A stretch of DNA of 33,369 bases. Origin: Halarchaeoplasma sp046498385. Lineage in GTDB: Archaea; Thermoplasmatota; Thermoplasmata; Halarchaeoplasmatales; Halarchaeoplasmataceae. The translations under genes were made by a program, and so were the position numbers. The notes beneath the pieces were generated by a model. It made no database searches and was not told where the DNA came from. It saw only the letters and a list, made by a program, of their open reading frames with translations. Each line of letters opens with the position of its first letter. Within the stretch, counting starts at the first letter, position 1. The stretch is taken from the NCBI GenBank assembly GCA_046498385.1, contig JAWOAU010000006.1, positions 1 to 33,369 of the forward strand, written 5' to 3'. Shown here one piece after another: positions 17,052 to 24,311 of the stretch.

Positions 17052-17235
17052 GGGGGTATAGGGTAACTCGGCATCCTCATGGGCTCCAGTTACGTGGAAT
17101 GATCGCCAACAGGGTTTGCTGACCGGTTTTCATCGGTGTGATGAATAACTGGAGCGGTGACCCGTAACGGACGCGGTGGGTAGCTCCCTCCGTGGAAGAA
17201 ACCCGTTGATCGGGGTTCAAATCCCCGTGCCCCCA
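17052..17235 (+). tRNA. tRNA-Trp (CCA) with a 111-base intron
   Basis: Acceptor GGGGGTA (17052-17058) pairs with TGCCCCC (17228-17234); discriminator A at 17235. The anticodon stem ATGGG (17079-17083) pairs with CCCGT (17202-17206); after removing 17090-17200 the loop is CTCCAGA with anticodon CCA. T arm CGGGG-TTCAAAT-CCCCG. The intron sits at the canonical 37/38 position, where euryarchaeal tRNA-Trp introns are known. The D stem is weak (G-U pair and one mismatch). Intron ends were inferred from the mature loop; the bulge-helix-bulge motif was not fully resolved by eye. Confidence 0.92.
17090..17200 (+). ncRNA. tRNA-Trp intron acting as box C/D guide RNA
   Basis: The intron contains a degenerate C box (ATGATCG, 17099-17105), a D' box CTGA (17119-17122), a perfect C' box GTGATGA (17138-17144) and a likely variant D box GTGA (17157-17160). 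The sequence before D' (GGGTTT) can pair with AAACCC at the intron/3' exon border so that the fifth base upstream of the box faces C39. The sequence before D (AACTGGAG) pairs perfectly with CTCCAGTT of the 5' exon so that the fifth base faces C34. Known euryarchaeal tRNA-Trp introns guide 2'-O-methylation at positions 34 and 39, the same two targets. Confidence 0.78.
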
Positions 17236-17497
17236 TTTTTCCCTGTGAAAAAAGTTTGGAAGCGGAGCGATACGAAGGGATCAGAGATTCCACCTTTTCG
17301 ACAAAACTCGCTTTTTTCGTGAGTTGGAAACGTAGATTCCGACGGCCACTTCGGCAAGTGTGCCTTGTGAAAGAAGTGAGTTCTAGCGCCCCCATCTATC
17401 AAAACCCTCTATTATTTTGAATTTAAGAATTTGTTCCGACACACTTTTCTAGATATACTCAATCCCCATTACAAACGATGATTAGCATTATACTTAT
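17236..17497. other. Intergenic region after tRNA-Trp, no gene seen
   Basis: 262 bases. It holds a T-run just after the tRNA (possible terminator), a hairpin CACTT-CGGC-AAGTG near 17346-17359, and an imperfect hairpin AACTC...GAGTT around 17305-17325. Minus-strand reading frames here run into the tRNA and are artefacts. Confidence 0.4.
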
Positions 17498-17668
17498 TCA
17501 CGCCTCTTTACTTTCCATGTACTTATATATCTTGAAAGCTACGAATATGATGATAAGTGTCCCCATTATTGCAAAAGGTCCCCAATAGGGTGAAAATATA
17601 TTGATCAACAAAAAGATGGTAGATATGACTATCATCAGCCCTATGAACTGCTTGTATGTTAGCTTCAT
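17498..17668 (-). CDS. 56-residue two-helix membrane protein
   Basis: Short gene whose ATG (17668) overlaps the TGA of the polyprenyl diphosphate synthase gene (ATGA), so it is probably translationally coupled. Two hydrophobic segments, IGLMIVISTIFLLINIF (residues 9-25) and GPFAIMGTLIIIFVAF (30-45), flank a short PYW turn; the ends are charged (MKLTYK at the start, KYMESKEA at the end). Function unknown. Coupling to polyprenyl-phosphate synthesis suggests a role in envelope or lipid-carrier metabolism (inference from position only). The coding case rests on the overlap, the absence of stops and the clear helix pattern. Confidence 0.62.
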   Translation of the reverse strand: MKLTYKQFIGLMIVISTIFLLINIFSPYWGPFAIMGTLIIIFVAFKIYKYMESKEA

Positions 17669-18447
17669 TTACCCCATCTCCGATGCCTGTTCTGATAGGA
17701 CCGGACAGCTCTTAAAAAATCGATCTTTCTAAAACCGGGCCAGTAAACATCAGTGAAGTAAAGTTCGGCGTACGCAAGCTGCCATATGAGAAAGTTAGAT
17801 ATCCTCTCCTCCCCACTGGTTCTCAGGATCAAATCGGGGTCTGGAAGGTCTGAAGTATAAAGTCTTTCGGCCACGGTTCTTTCATTGATCTCTTCTACTT
17901 TGATCTCACCGTCTTTTACATCCTGAGCTAACCTTTGGATGGCTTGGAGAAGCTCTTCTCGCCCGCCGTAGGCTACAGCGATATTGAAATGATAATCGCT
18001 GTACTCCTTGGTTTTTTCTTCCGCTTCCCTGATGGATTCCTTCACCCTATCCGGCAGCCGCTCCAAGGCGCCCAGTGCTTTGATACGCACCTTATGCTTA
18101 TGGACTCTTTCGTCATCCGCAGCCTTCCTGAAGTTTTCCTCAAAAATATCCATCAATTTGTCTACCTGGTCTGAATTGCGATTAATGTTCTCCGTAGAGA
18201 AGGCATAAACCGTAAGTATTTTTATGCCCAGCTCCAGACACCAACCCAACATATCTTCCAATTTATCTTTACCTTTGACATGGCCTATACCCTCTTCCAG
18301 CCCTAACTGTTTGGTAAAACGCCTGTTACCGTCCATTATTACCGCTATATGTGTTGGGATATTTCCCCTTGATTTTATTTCTTTTAAAAGCTTCCTCTCG
18401 TAAGCTTTGTAAGCGGTATCTGATATCGTTTTTGTTATTTCACTTAT
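17665..18447 (-). CDS. uppS: Undecaprenyl/polyprenyl diphosphate synthase (cis-prenyltransferase), non-standard start
   Basis: Builds the long-chain polyprenyl diphosphate used as lipid carrier for glycans. Family motifs: IAVIMDGNRR with the catalytic Asp, LTVYAFSTENINR, and the C-terminal DLILRTSGEERISNFLIWQL and FTDVYWPGF. The family N-terminal helix is present and in frame upstream of MDGNRR (AYERKLLKEIKSRGNIPTHI), but between the in-frame TGA at 18454-18456 and the ATG at 18336 there is no ATG, GTG or TTG. GGTGGTGA precedes ATA at 18447 by six bases, so initiation at AUA is proposed, giving 260 residues, the normal family length. Alternatives: a one-base sequence error joining GTG 18460 or 18457 to this frame, or initiation at ATG 18336 with loss of the first helix. 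Divergent from the serine cluster. Confidence 0.88.
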   Translation of the reverse strand: MSEITKTISDTAYKAYERKLLKEIKSRGNIPTHIAVIMDGNRRFTKQLGLEEGIGHVKGKDKLEDMLGWCLELGIKILTVYAFSTENINRNSDQVDKLMDIFEENFRKAADDERVHKHKVRIKALGALERLPDRVKESIREAEEKTKEYSDYHFNIAVAYGGREELLQAIQRLAQDVKDGEIKVEEINERTVAERLYTSDLPDPDLILRTSGEERISNFLIWQLAYAELYFTDVYWPGFRKIDFLRAVRSYQNRHRRWGK

Positions 18448-18476
18448 GGGCTTTCACCACCTTGGTTGATGTATGT

Positions 18477-18490
18477 GATATATAAATATT
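18477..18490 (-). promoter_or_regulatory. TATA box of uppS
   Basis: AATATTTATATATC on the minus strand. It predicts a transcript starting near 18457, right at the GGTGGTGA sequence, which is relevant to the start-codon puzzle of uppS. Confidence 0.5.
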
Positions 18491-18522
18491 TGTTGGAACC
18501 TTAAGTTTAGCGGTATCACAAC

Positions 18523-18533
18523 CATTATATACT
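18523..18533 (+). promoter_or_regulatory. TATA box of the serine-biosynthesis cluster
   Basis: CATTATATACT, about 40 bases before GTG 18566; transcription would start near 18553 and leave a very short leader with GGTGG. Confidence 0.5.
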
Positions 18534-18565
18534 CATCTTCGAGTATCCCTTGCCAGGTGGTCTAT

Positions 18566-19648
18566 GTGAAAGAAAAACACACGAAATTATTCATTCCGGG
18601 ACCCACAGAGGTCAAGAAGGAAATAATAGAAGAAATGGAAGCATGGATGTTCGGTCATCGGTCTCCGACAATGACTGAATTGTTCACTACGATAACAGAG
18701 GACACTAAAAAGTTTTTAGGCACCGAGAACGATGTTATAATACTGTCCACATCCGGCACCCTTTTCATGGAGAGTTCCATTATGAACTGTGTAGATGATA
18801 GAGTTCTTTGTTCGACCTGCGGTAGTTTTTCTCAAAGACAGGCGGATATTGCAGAGCGCCTTGGAAAAAATACCGACCGGCTGACTTACGAATGGGGCAA
18901 GGCAGTCAAACCGGAAGACGTTAGAGAGGCATTGGAGAAAAAAGACTACGACGCCTTCACCTGCGTTATGAACGAAACATCCACCGGTATAAGAAATCCA
19001 CTAGAGGAGATCGGAGATGTGATGAAGGACTTCCCGGACACATTGTTCATAGTTGATGCAATATCCGCTCTAGGTGGAGACTACCTAGACATAGAAGGAA
19101 GTAATATCGATGTTATATTCACATCGGTACAAAAGGCCTTCGCCATCCCCCCCGGATTAGCGGTTTGTGTAGTAAACGATAAGGCATACGAACGAGAGTC
19201 GAACTCCAATTCGGCTTCGTGGTATGCTGGTTTCCAGAGAAACATAGATTATTACAACAAAAAAGGACAGACTCACTCCACTCCGGCAATATCACTGATG
19301 CTGGCCTACAGAAAACAGATGAAACGTATGCTGGAAGAAGGTCATAAAGCACGAGATAAGAGGCACAAAGATATGGCGGAATACACGCAAAAATGGGCCA
19401 AGAAGCATTTCGACATGTTCCCTGAAGAGGGGTACTGGTCTCAAACCGTCAGCACAATCAAAAACACCCAGGGGTTGAACATAAATGAACTCCGTCAGGA
19501 GATCGATAAGAAGTACGGCCTACTCTTTTCAAACGGATATGGAAAACAACTCAAGGAAAAGACCTTCCGCATCGGCCACATGGGAGAGCACACGGTAGAG
19601 GACGTAAAAGAACTCACCGATGCAATCGAAGATGTTGCGGGGCTGTGA
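18566..19648 (+). CDS. Class V aminotransferase (serine/alanine-glyoxylate type)
   Basis: About 360 residues; PLP-dependent aminotransferase of the serine-pyruvate/alanine-glyoxylate group. N-terminal FIPGPTEVKKEI and MFGHRSPTMTELF, the STSGTLFME loop near PLP, FIVDAISALGGDYLD with the PLP Asp, and FTSVQKAFAIPPGLAVCVVN with the Schiff-base Lys are all present. Next to serA it probably acts on 3-phosphohydroxypyruvate in place of SerC, as proposed in other archaea; glyoxylate is the alternative substrate. Start: GTG 18566 with GGTGG five bases upstream is preferred over GTG 18557. The stop overlaps the ribosome binding site of serA. Confidence 0.9.
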   Translation: MKEKHTKLFIPGPTEVKKEIIEEMEAWMFGHRSPTMTELFTTITEDTKKFLGTENDVIILSTSGTLFMESSIMNCVDDRVLCSTCGSFSQRQADIAERLGKNTDRLTYEWGKAVKPEDVREALEKKDYDAFTCVMNETSTGIRNPLEEIGDVMKDFPDTLFIVDAISALGGDYLDIEGSNIDVIFTSVQKAFAIPPGLAVCVVNDKAYERESNSNSASWYAGFQRNIDYYNKKGQTHSTPAISLMLAYRKQMKRMLEEGHKARDKRHKDMAEYTQKWAKKHFDMFPEEGYWSQTVSTIKNTQGLNINELRQEIDKKYGLLFSNGYGKQLKEKTFRIGHMGEHTVEDVKELTDAIEDVAGL

Positions 19649-19653
19649 TACAT

Positions 19654-20568
19654 ATGGATAAAAAGGTATTGGTTTGCAATCCCATCGCAGAAGAAGGTAT
19701 AAAGATGATGGAGGACGCCGGGTTACAGGTAGACCAGAAATTCGATATGAGTAAGGAAGAGCTCACCGAAACTGTTCCTCCGTATCATGGTCTGATCGTC
19801 CGTGGCTCCACCAAAGTGAGGGAGCCTACATTGGATGCCGCCGAGAATCTGGAAGCAATCGGCAGACCCGGTATAGGTCTGGATAACATAGATGTTGACT
19901 ATGCCAAAGATAAAGGCATCTCAGTCTACAACACACCTACGGCCACCACGATCTCGGTTGCTGAATTGGTATTGACACACATGTTTGCCGCCTACAGAAA
20001 TATCGTCGCGGGAACGAACAGCCTCAGAGAAGGTAAATGGATAAAAAAAGAACTCAAAAGCAACGAGATCTACGGTAAAACGTTGGGCATAATCGGGTAC
20101 GGCAACATCGGTCACGAAGTTGCCACCAGGGCCGACGCTTTGGGTATGAACGTGATTGCATACGATGTTGTTGATGTAGAGGAACCCGAACCAGCAAAGA
20201 TGGTAGATTTTGACACTATTTTTCGGGAAAGTGATGTTATCACACTCCACGTACCTCACATAGATGCAACACATCATCTACTGAGTACGGAAGAATTCAA
20301 AAAGATGAAGGAAAATGCCCTATTAGTCGATTGTTCACGTGGAGGGGTAGTTGATGAGGATGCACTCTATGATGCCTTGTCAAAGGGCGAAATAAGGTTC
20401 GCCAGTAAGGACGTTTTTGCCGAGGAACCCCCCAGAAACAACCCTCTGCTCTCCCTTGATAACTTCCATGCAACACCTCATATAGGTGCCCAGACCTTGG
20501 AAGGCCAGGCACGGGCCGGAACCCAGGCAGCCGAACAAGTCATCGCCGAGTTGAAAAAACGGGGATGA
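19654..20568 (+). CDS. serA: D-3-phosphoglycerate dehydrogenase, short form
   Basis: 304 residues. NAD-dependent first step of serine synthesis. The nucleotide-binding loop is LGIIGYGNIGHEVATRADAL; substrate and catalytic segments are GRPGIGLDNIDVDYA, LVDCSRGGVVDEDALYDAL (Arg) and ATPHIGAQTLEGQ (His). It lacks the C-terminal ACT domain, so serine feedback through ACT is not expected. ATG 19654 has GTGAT four bases upstream, while the GTG at 19645 overlaps the previous stop. It overlaps the DUF1015 gene downstream by an ATGA. It could act on a related 2-hydroxyacid, but the operon favours serine synthesis. Confidence 0.92.
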   Translation: MDKKVLVCNPIAEEGIKMMEDAGLQVDQKFDMSKEELTETVPPYHGLIVRGSTKVREPTLDAAENLEAIGRPGIGLDNIDVDYAKDKGISVYNTPTATTISVAELVLTHMFAAYRNIVAGTNSLREGKWIKKELKSNEIYGKTLGIIGYGNIGHEVATRADALGMNVIAYDVVDVEEPEPAKMVDFDTIFRESDVITLHVPHIDATHHLLSTEEFKKMKENALLVDCSRGGVVDEDALYDALSKGEIRFASKDVFAEEPPRNNPLLSLDNFHATPHIGAQTLEGQARAGTQAAEQVIAELKKRG

Positions 20569-21842
20569 CCATGGTCGAGATACGTTCCTTCCCTGGTATA
20601 CGCTACGACGAAGAGAAAATAGGTTCCATGGAAAAAGTGATTACACAACCCTATGATAAGATCCCACCGGAACTTCAAAACAAATACTACGGTAAAAGTG
20701 AGTACAACTTCTGTCGGTTGATCTTACCCAAAGAGGAAGAGCGCTACAAAGCCGCAGCGGAAAGACTTCATCACTGGTTGAAGGAAAACGTACTCGTCTC
20801 CGACAAAAAGGCGTGTATATATGTTTATTACCAGCGATTCGAAGTGCTGGGAAAAAAATACACTAGAAAGGGCTTCATCTCTGCTGTTAAGTTACATCCT
20901 TTCGAAGAAGGAATAGTACTGCCTCACGAGCAAACCCATAAGGGTCCGAAGATTGACCGTTTGAACATGCTCAAAGCCACGGAGAAGAATCTTGAACCCG
21001 GCTTCATGTTGTACAGCGATCCAAATCAAATCACCATCAACATATTCGATCAGGTATCCAAGGAGGATCCTGAATTCGAAGTGGAGGATGAATATGGCGT
21101 AAAAAGTAGAGTATGGAAGATAGATTCATCTTGGGATATCAAGAAAGTTCAAGAGGTGCTCAATGACCAGCAGGTGGTTATTGCCGACGGGCATCACCGA
21201 TATGAAACAGCGGTTACTTACAGGGACGAGACCAGAAAGCAAATAGAATGGGACGAGGACTCGGCTTTCAACTTTAGGATGACCTATATGGTACCGATCG
21301 AGGACCCGGGTTTAGTTGTACTCCCAGGACACCGACTCCTTTTAAAGGACGAATTAAAGGAAGAGCATCTCCGGAGAATGAAAGAACACTTTGAGATCCA
21401 CGACGTAGACGATGCGGATGAATATCTTTCTAAGAACAAAGACACCGCAGCCTTCGTGATTTACGATGGAAAAAAGAACATAGGTCTAAAACTAAAAGAC
21501 CGTTCTTCTATCGAGAAATTTTTCCCGAAAGATTATTCTGAGGATTATAAGAATTTAGACGTTGTTATCCTTAGAGACGTTATCTTCGAAGGGATAATGA
21601 AGACCGAAAAACTAGACATAGACGTGACTATAGCCTACGAACGTTGGACCGAGGATGCCGTAAAAAAGGTAAAAGAAGGTGATGCTACGGTTGTTTTCCT
21701 TGTAAATGCCACTAGACCGGAGCAGGTTCTAATGACTGCGAAAAATGGTGAACGCATGCCCGAGAAATCCACCGATTTTTACCCTAAGGTAAACTCCGGG
21801 TTCGTGATTATGGACATCGGAAAAGAACAAAAACTTGTCTAA
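20565..21842 (+). CDS. DUF1015 family protein in serine operon
   Basis: 425 residues. Matches the DUF1015/COG4198 family: VITQPYDKIPPELQNKYY near the N-terminus, LPHEQTHKGPKIDRLNML in the middle, and the hallmark VVIADGHHRYETAVTYRDE (about 208-226). No membrane segment. Function unproven. The family recurs next to serA and class V aminotransferases in archaea and clostridia. The DGHHR segment resembles the signature loop of ParB/Srx-fold free-serine kinases such as Thermococcus SerK, so a role on phosphoserine or serine is an attractive inference. The ATG at 20565 overlaps the serA stop; ATG 20571 is an alternative. It ends convergently with the Trm56-HD gene, overlapping by four bases. Confidence 0.85.
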   Translation: MTMVEIRSFPGIRYDEEKIGSMEKVITQPYDKIPPELQNKYYGKSEYNFCRLILPKEEERYKAAAERLHHWLKENVLVSDKKACIYVYYQRFEVLGKKYTRKGFISAVKLHPFEEGIVLPHEQTHKGPKIDRLNMLKATEKNLEPGFMLYSDPNQITINIFDQVSKEDPEFEVEDEYGVKSRVWKIDSSWDIKKVQEVLNDQQVVIADGHHRYETAVTYRDETRKQIEWDEDSAFNFRMTYMVPIEDPGLVVLPGHRLLLKDELKEEHLRRMKEHFEIHDVDDADEYLSKNKDTAAFVIYDGKKNIGLKLKDRSSIEKFFPKDYSEDYKNLDVVILRDVIFEGIMKTEKLDIDVTIAYERWTEDAVKKVKEGDATVVFLVNATRPEQVLMTAKNGERMPEKSTDFYPKVNSGFVIMDIGKEQKLV

Positions 21843-22843
21843 ATCCCTTTTTCCTTTTTATCTTTAAAATGATCCGCTAAATCTTTCATACGTTCTGCAC
21901 TTTTTAGGTGCCCTGCGGATTTTGTTCTCTCAAGCAATCCTTGGAATCTTTCTGCACCTCCAGCGGTGTTATCTGCATGACAGACTATCTTTTCTTCTAA
22001 ACTACTCGGTACCATATCCCTTTTCGGCAGTCCCTGTTCAACCGCCTCTTCTTTAGTGATGCCCCCTCCAACGTGCCTTTCCACTATCTTCGCTAACTCT
22101 TCATCCCACCCCTGCTTTCTGATGATATCCCCACCGGTCGCACCATGATTCGCGCCGTGTGTTTCAGTTCTACCTATGTCATGAAGTATGGCCCCGGTCA
22201 TTATCAATCTAAGATCACCTCCGAACCGGTTTTGAATATCTAAGGCTCTTTCTAGTACGGAGATGGTGTGTTCCATCAATTCTTGGTCCATGCCCCTTCC
22301 AATGCAAAGTTTATAGCTTTCTTGCAATGTGGGGATATTCGAGTAATCTACCACCCTTTTCATACCGTTCGAGGGCAAAACCGCGATTTTAGAATCCATA
22401 AATTCACGGGGAACTTGCCTTTTGTTAAACCTGTCCAAAAAAACGGCTAAAGCGGCAACCTCGGAATGCGGCTGATTACCTACAGCTATGTTGTAATCAG
22501 ACATTTTGTACACCTCGCCCGGCACCTTTTCTGCCCCAACAACTATCAAAGGATTGTTTAATTTTGCCGTCTTGAAAAAATCATCTATCTTTTCCCCGTA
22601 CATTGTAAGGTGTATTATATCCCCCTCCCAACTTTCCATAAGACCTTTCCAGTTATTTGTTTCTTTGACCTGAAAAGAACCACCGAATCTTTTTGAAACG
22701 TCGTTTAGTGTTTTTTCTACCCTGCTGTCGAGCTTAGGCAGATACATCCTTTCCACTCCAAAGGCCCTAGCGGTCAATCCAACGTGAGTTGTCATACGCT
22801 TATCTCTTTCCGGCCGATGACCCAACCTTAAAATCGATACCAA
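21839..22843 (-). CDS. tRNA (cytidine-56) 2'-O-methyltransferase fused to HD hydrolase domain
   Basis: 334 residues. Residues 1-178 are an aTrm56 SPOUT methylase: ILRLGHRPERDKRMTTHVGL, VVGAEKVPGEVYKMSDYNIA and the VGNQPHSEVAALAVFLDRF knot region; it would methylate C56 in the T loop of tRNAs. Residues about 188-310 are an HD-type phosphohydrolase: LMEHTISVLERALDIQ, LIMTGAILHDIGRTET, VERHVGGGIT. The TTG at 22843 is used, with GGTGA six bases upstream and overlapping the previous gene's stop; the MVSILRLGHRP N-terminus fits Trm56. Third gene of an operon with a regulator and a membrane protein. The HD domain substrate is unknown. Confidence 0.9.
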   Translation of the reverse strand: MVSILRLGHRPERDKRMTTHVGLTARAFGVERMYLPKLDSRVEKTLNDVSKRFGGSFQVKETNNWKGLMESWEGDIIHLTMYGEKIDDFFKTAKLNNPLIVVGAEKVPGEVYKMSDYNIAVGNQPHSEVAALAVFLDRFNKRQVPREFMDSKIAVLPSNGMKRVVDYSNIPTLQESYKLCIGRGMDQELMEHTISVLERALDIQNRFGGDLRLIMTGAILHDIGRTETHGANHGATGGDIIRKQGWDEELAKIVERHVGGGITKEEAVEQGLPKRDMVPSSLEEKIVCHADNTAGGAERFQGLLERTKSAGHLKSAERMKDLADHFKDKKEKGI

Positions 22844-22849
22844 TTAGAT

Positions 22850-23386
22850 TCACCATGAGTCGTCTTCTTCCTCGGGAAAGAGGTCCGGGTCTTCTTCTTC
22901 TTCGAATAGATCATCCTCGTCCGGCTCATCCGCCGTGATTATACCTTCTTCATCGTCAAAATCCATCTCGAACTCGACTCCCTCGGTCATCGGTATGATG
23001 ACCCCTCTCACCAGGATCAGGGAGGTAAGTATGGCGAACAGAGAAGGTAGTATCATGTATAGCACCATATCGATACCGCCTACGCCCTGGGTGTCATAGC
23101 TATGATACGCCGTCCATGCGATTCCCGCAAACAAAAGACCCGCTAAGAATTTTCCGATCACATCCGGTATCATGTCAAATATGTTCTCTATAAAAAAGAA
23201 TAAGGGTATGAATATACCTAGTATTATCACCAGTATAGATAATAAGAATACAGAACTATCAACGCCAAAAAGTGGGGTGATGACGTAGATTATGTACGTG
23301 ATAGTACCTATTATCGCCATGCCCAATACAAGTGCGAATGCACCTGTAGAGAACCTATCGAAGATGTTTAGGTCGTCTAAATCCAT
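22850..23386 (-). CDS. Four-helix membrane protein with acidic C-terminal tail
   Basis: 178 residues, not recognised. Four hydrophobic helices (about 17-38, 46-66, 76-93 and 107-127) are followed by a strongly acidic, cytosol-like tail (DEPDEDDLFEEEEDPDLF) of about 45 residues. It starts 6 bases after the winged-helix regulator gene and stops 6 bases before the Trm56-HD start, so the three are co-transcribed. The acidic tail could bind cations or basic partners; no function can be assigned. Confidence 0.75.
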   Translation of the reverse strand: MDLDDLNIFDRFSTGAFALVLGMAIIGTITYIIYVITPLFGVDSSVFLLSILVIILGIFIPLFFFIENIFDMIPDVIGKFLAGLLFAGIAWTAYHSYDTQGVGGIDMVLYMILPSLFAILTSLILVRGVIIPMTEGVEFEMDFDDEEGIITADEPDEDDLFEEEEDPDLFPEEEDDSW

Positions 23387-23392
23387 GTGTAC

Positions 23393-23887
23393 TCACTCCT
23401 TCAATTCCAATATCCGATGACCTCTGTAATCAAGTTTTATAGACCTTTTGACCATGCTTTTCAAGGTAAGGGGTGAAACCTCAAGCATCTCGCTTATATC
23501 CTTTGCAAAGTTTTCTCCCTTTTCTACCTGCTCCAGTATTTTTTCTTCGATCTCTGCAAAATCCTCGTCGTCAAGCATGGCCGCGTAAAGTACCTCGCTT
23601 ATCTCCGCTACCGGCACAGACGCATCAATGTGTACCGATGAATAGTAGGTATGGTAGGCCTTTTTTGTTTCTCGATCCGTGTGCTGCCATCGGGTTTCAA
23701 CCAGCTTCATCTTTTCAAATAGTTTGAGCGCCTCAGCTCCCTCTTCTCCGTATTTTTCCTCTATCTCGTCCGACGTTTTCCAGCCGCCGGCAAGTTCAGT
23801 GAATATATCTTTCTTAACTTCGGTGCTCACAGCGCGAAGAACTGGTACGAAATCCGTAACATCCTTAATTACTTTGATCCGGGCCAT
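23393..23887 (-). CDS. Winged-helix transcriptional regulator (ArsR-like)
   Basis: 164 residues. The N-terminal half is a winged helix: FVPVLRAVSTEVKKDIFTEL, then GWKTSDEIEEKYGEEGAEAL as the recognition region and KLVETRWQ leading to the wing. The conserved YHTYYSSVHIDASVPVAEIS follows, and a second helical, HTH-like segment (ENFAKDISEMLEVSPLTLKS) closes the protein. This pattern matches archaeal COG4738-type regulators (from memory). A TATA-like element at about 23917-23930 precedes the ATG by about 35 bases. First gene of an operon with the acidic-tail membrane protein and Trm56-HD. Ligand and targets unknown. Confidence 0.8.
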   Translation of the reverse strand: MARIKVIKDVTDFVPVLRAVSTEVKKDIFTELAGGWKTSDEIEEKYGEEGAEALKLFEKMKLVETRWQHTDRETKKAYHTYYSSVHIDASVPVAEISEVLYAAMLDDEDFAEIEEKILEQVEKGENFAKDISEMLEVSPLTLKSMVKRSIKLDYRGHRILELKE

Positions 23888-23942
23888 CGTGAATCATATC
23901 CGGTATAGCGCCGTATAATTTAATATTTTTCTACGGCATAAC

Positions 23943-24281
23943 TTAGAAAATATCTATGTTAGATGGTATGTCGTTCCTTTTTTTAAGGTAATTGATCTGG
24001 GTGCGGGTATACCTATATTCAACTTCCGCTTTCTCGTCTTGAAAATCCCAAGGTTTTACTATCAATAGGTCACCTTCTCTCATCCACATCCTTTTCTTGA
24101 GTTTACCCGGGATCCTTCCCATCCTTGATTTACCGTCCTCACACATTATCCTTATCCTACCCCCTCCCAGCATTTTATCTGCTATAGCGAACATTTGACC
24201 CTCCCTTCTTCGGGGATAGGGGACACGGATAACCTCTTCTTCATTGCTTCCGGATGGCAAATTATCGATATCCCAAACCAT
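23943..24281 (-). CDS. Translation initiation factor aIF1A
   Basis: About 112 residues. OB-fold factor that binds the small-subunit A site during initiation. Family features: EEEVIRVPYPRRREGQMFAI, LGGGRIRIMCEDGKSRMGRI, PGKLKKRMWMREGDLLIVKP and the C-terminal YRYTRTQINYLKK. The start is uncertain: ATG 24281 gives a short non-family N-terminus (MVWDIDNLPSG), while a TATA-like ATATATAATC at about 24288-24298 would start transcription inside it; TTG 24260 would then be a leaderless start. It lies 30 bases after the dihydroorotase gene, so it may be both read through and separately transcribed. Confidence 0.94.
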   Translation of the reverse strand: MVWDIDNLPSGSNEEEVIRVPYPRRREGQMFAIADKMLGGGRIRIMCEDGKSRMGRIPGKLKKRMWMREGDLLIVKPWDFQDEKAEVEYRYTRTQINYLKKRNDIPSNIDIF

Positions 24282-24311
24282 ATAGGGGGATATATAATCT
24301 TCCCCTGGGAC

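Noticed and set aside
17221..17395. Repeat of GCCCCCAT at 17229-17236 and near 17388, resembling an att-site duplication of a tRNA 3' end
   Set aside because: Only about eight to ten bases agree, and no integrase or mobile gene lies nearby.
17090..17402. Minus-strand reading frames across tRNA-Trp (phrases like GARGFEPRS and GGARTH)
   Set aside because: These are the well-known artefactual translations of tRNA genes; they cover the tRNA exons and have no start signals.
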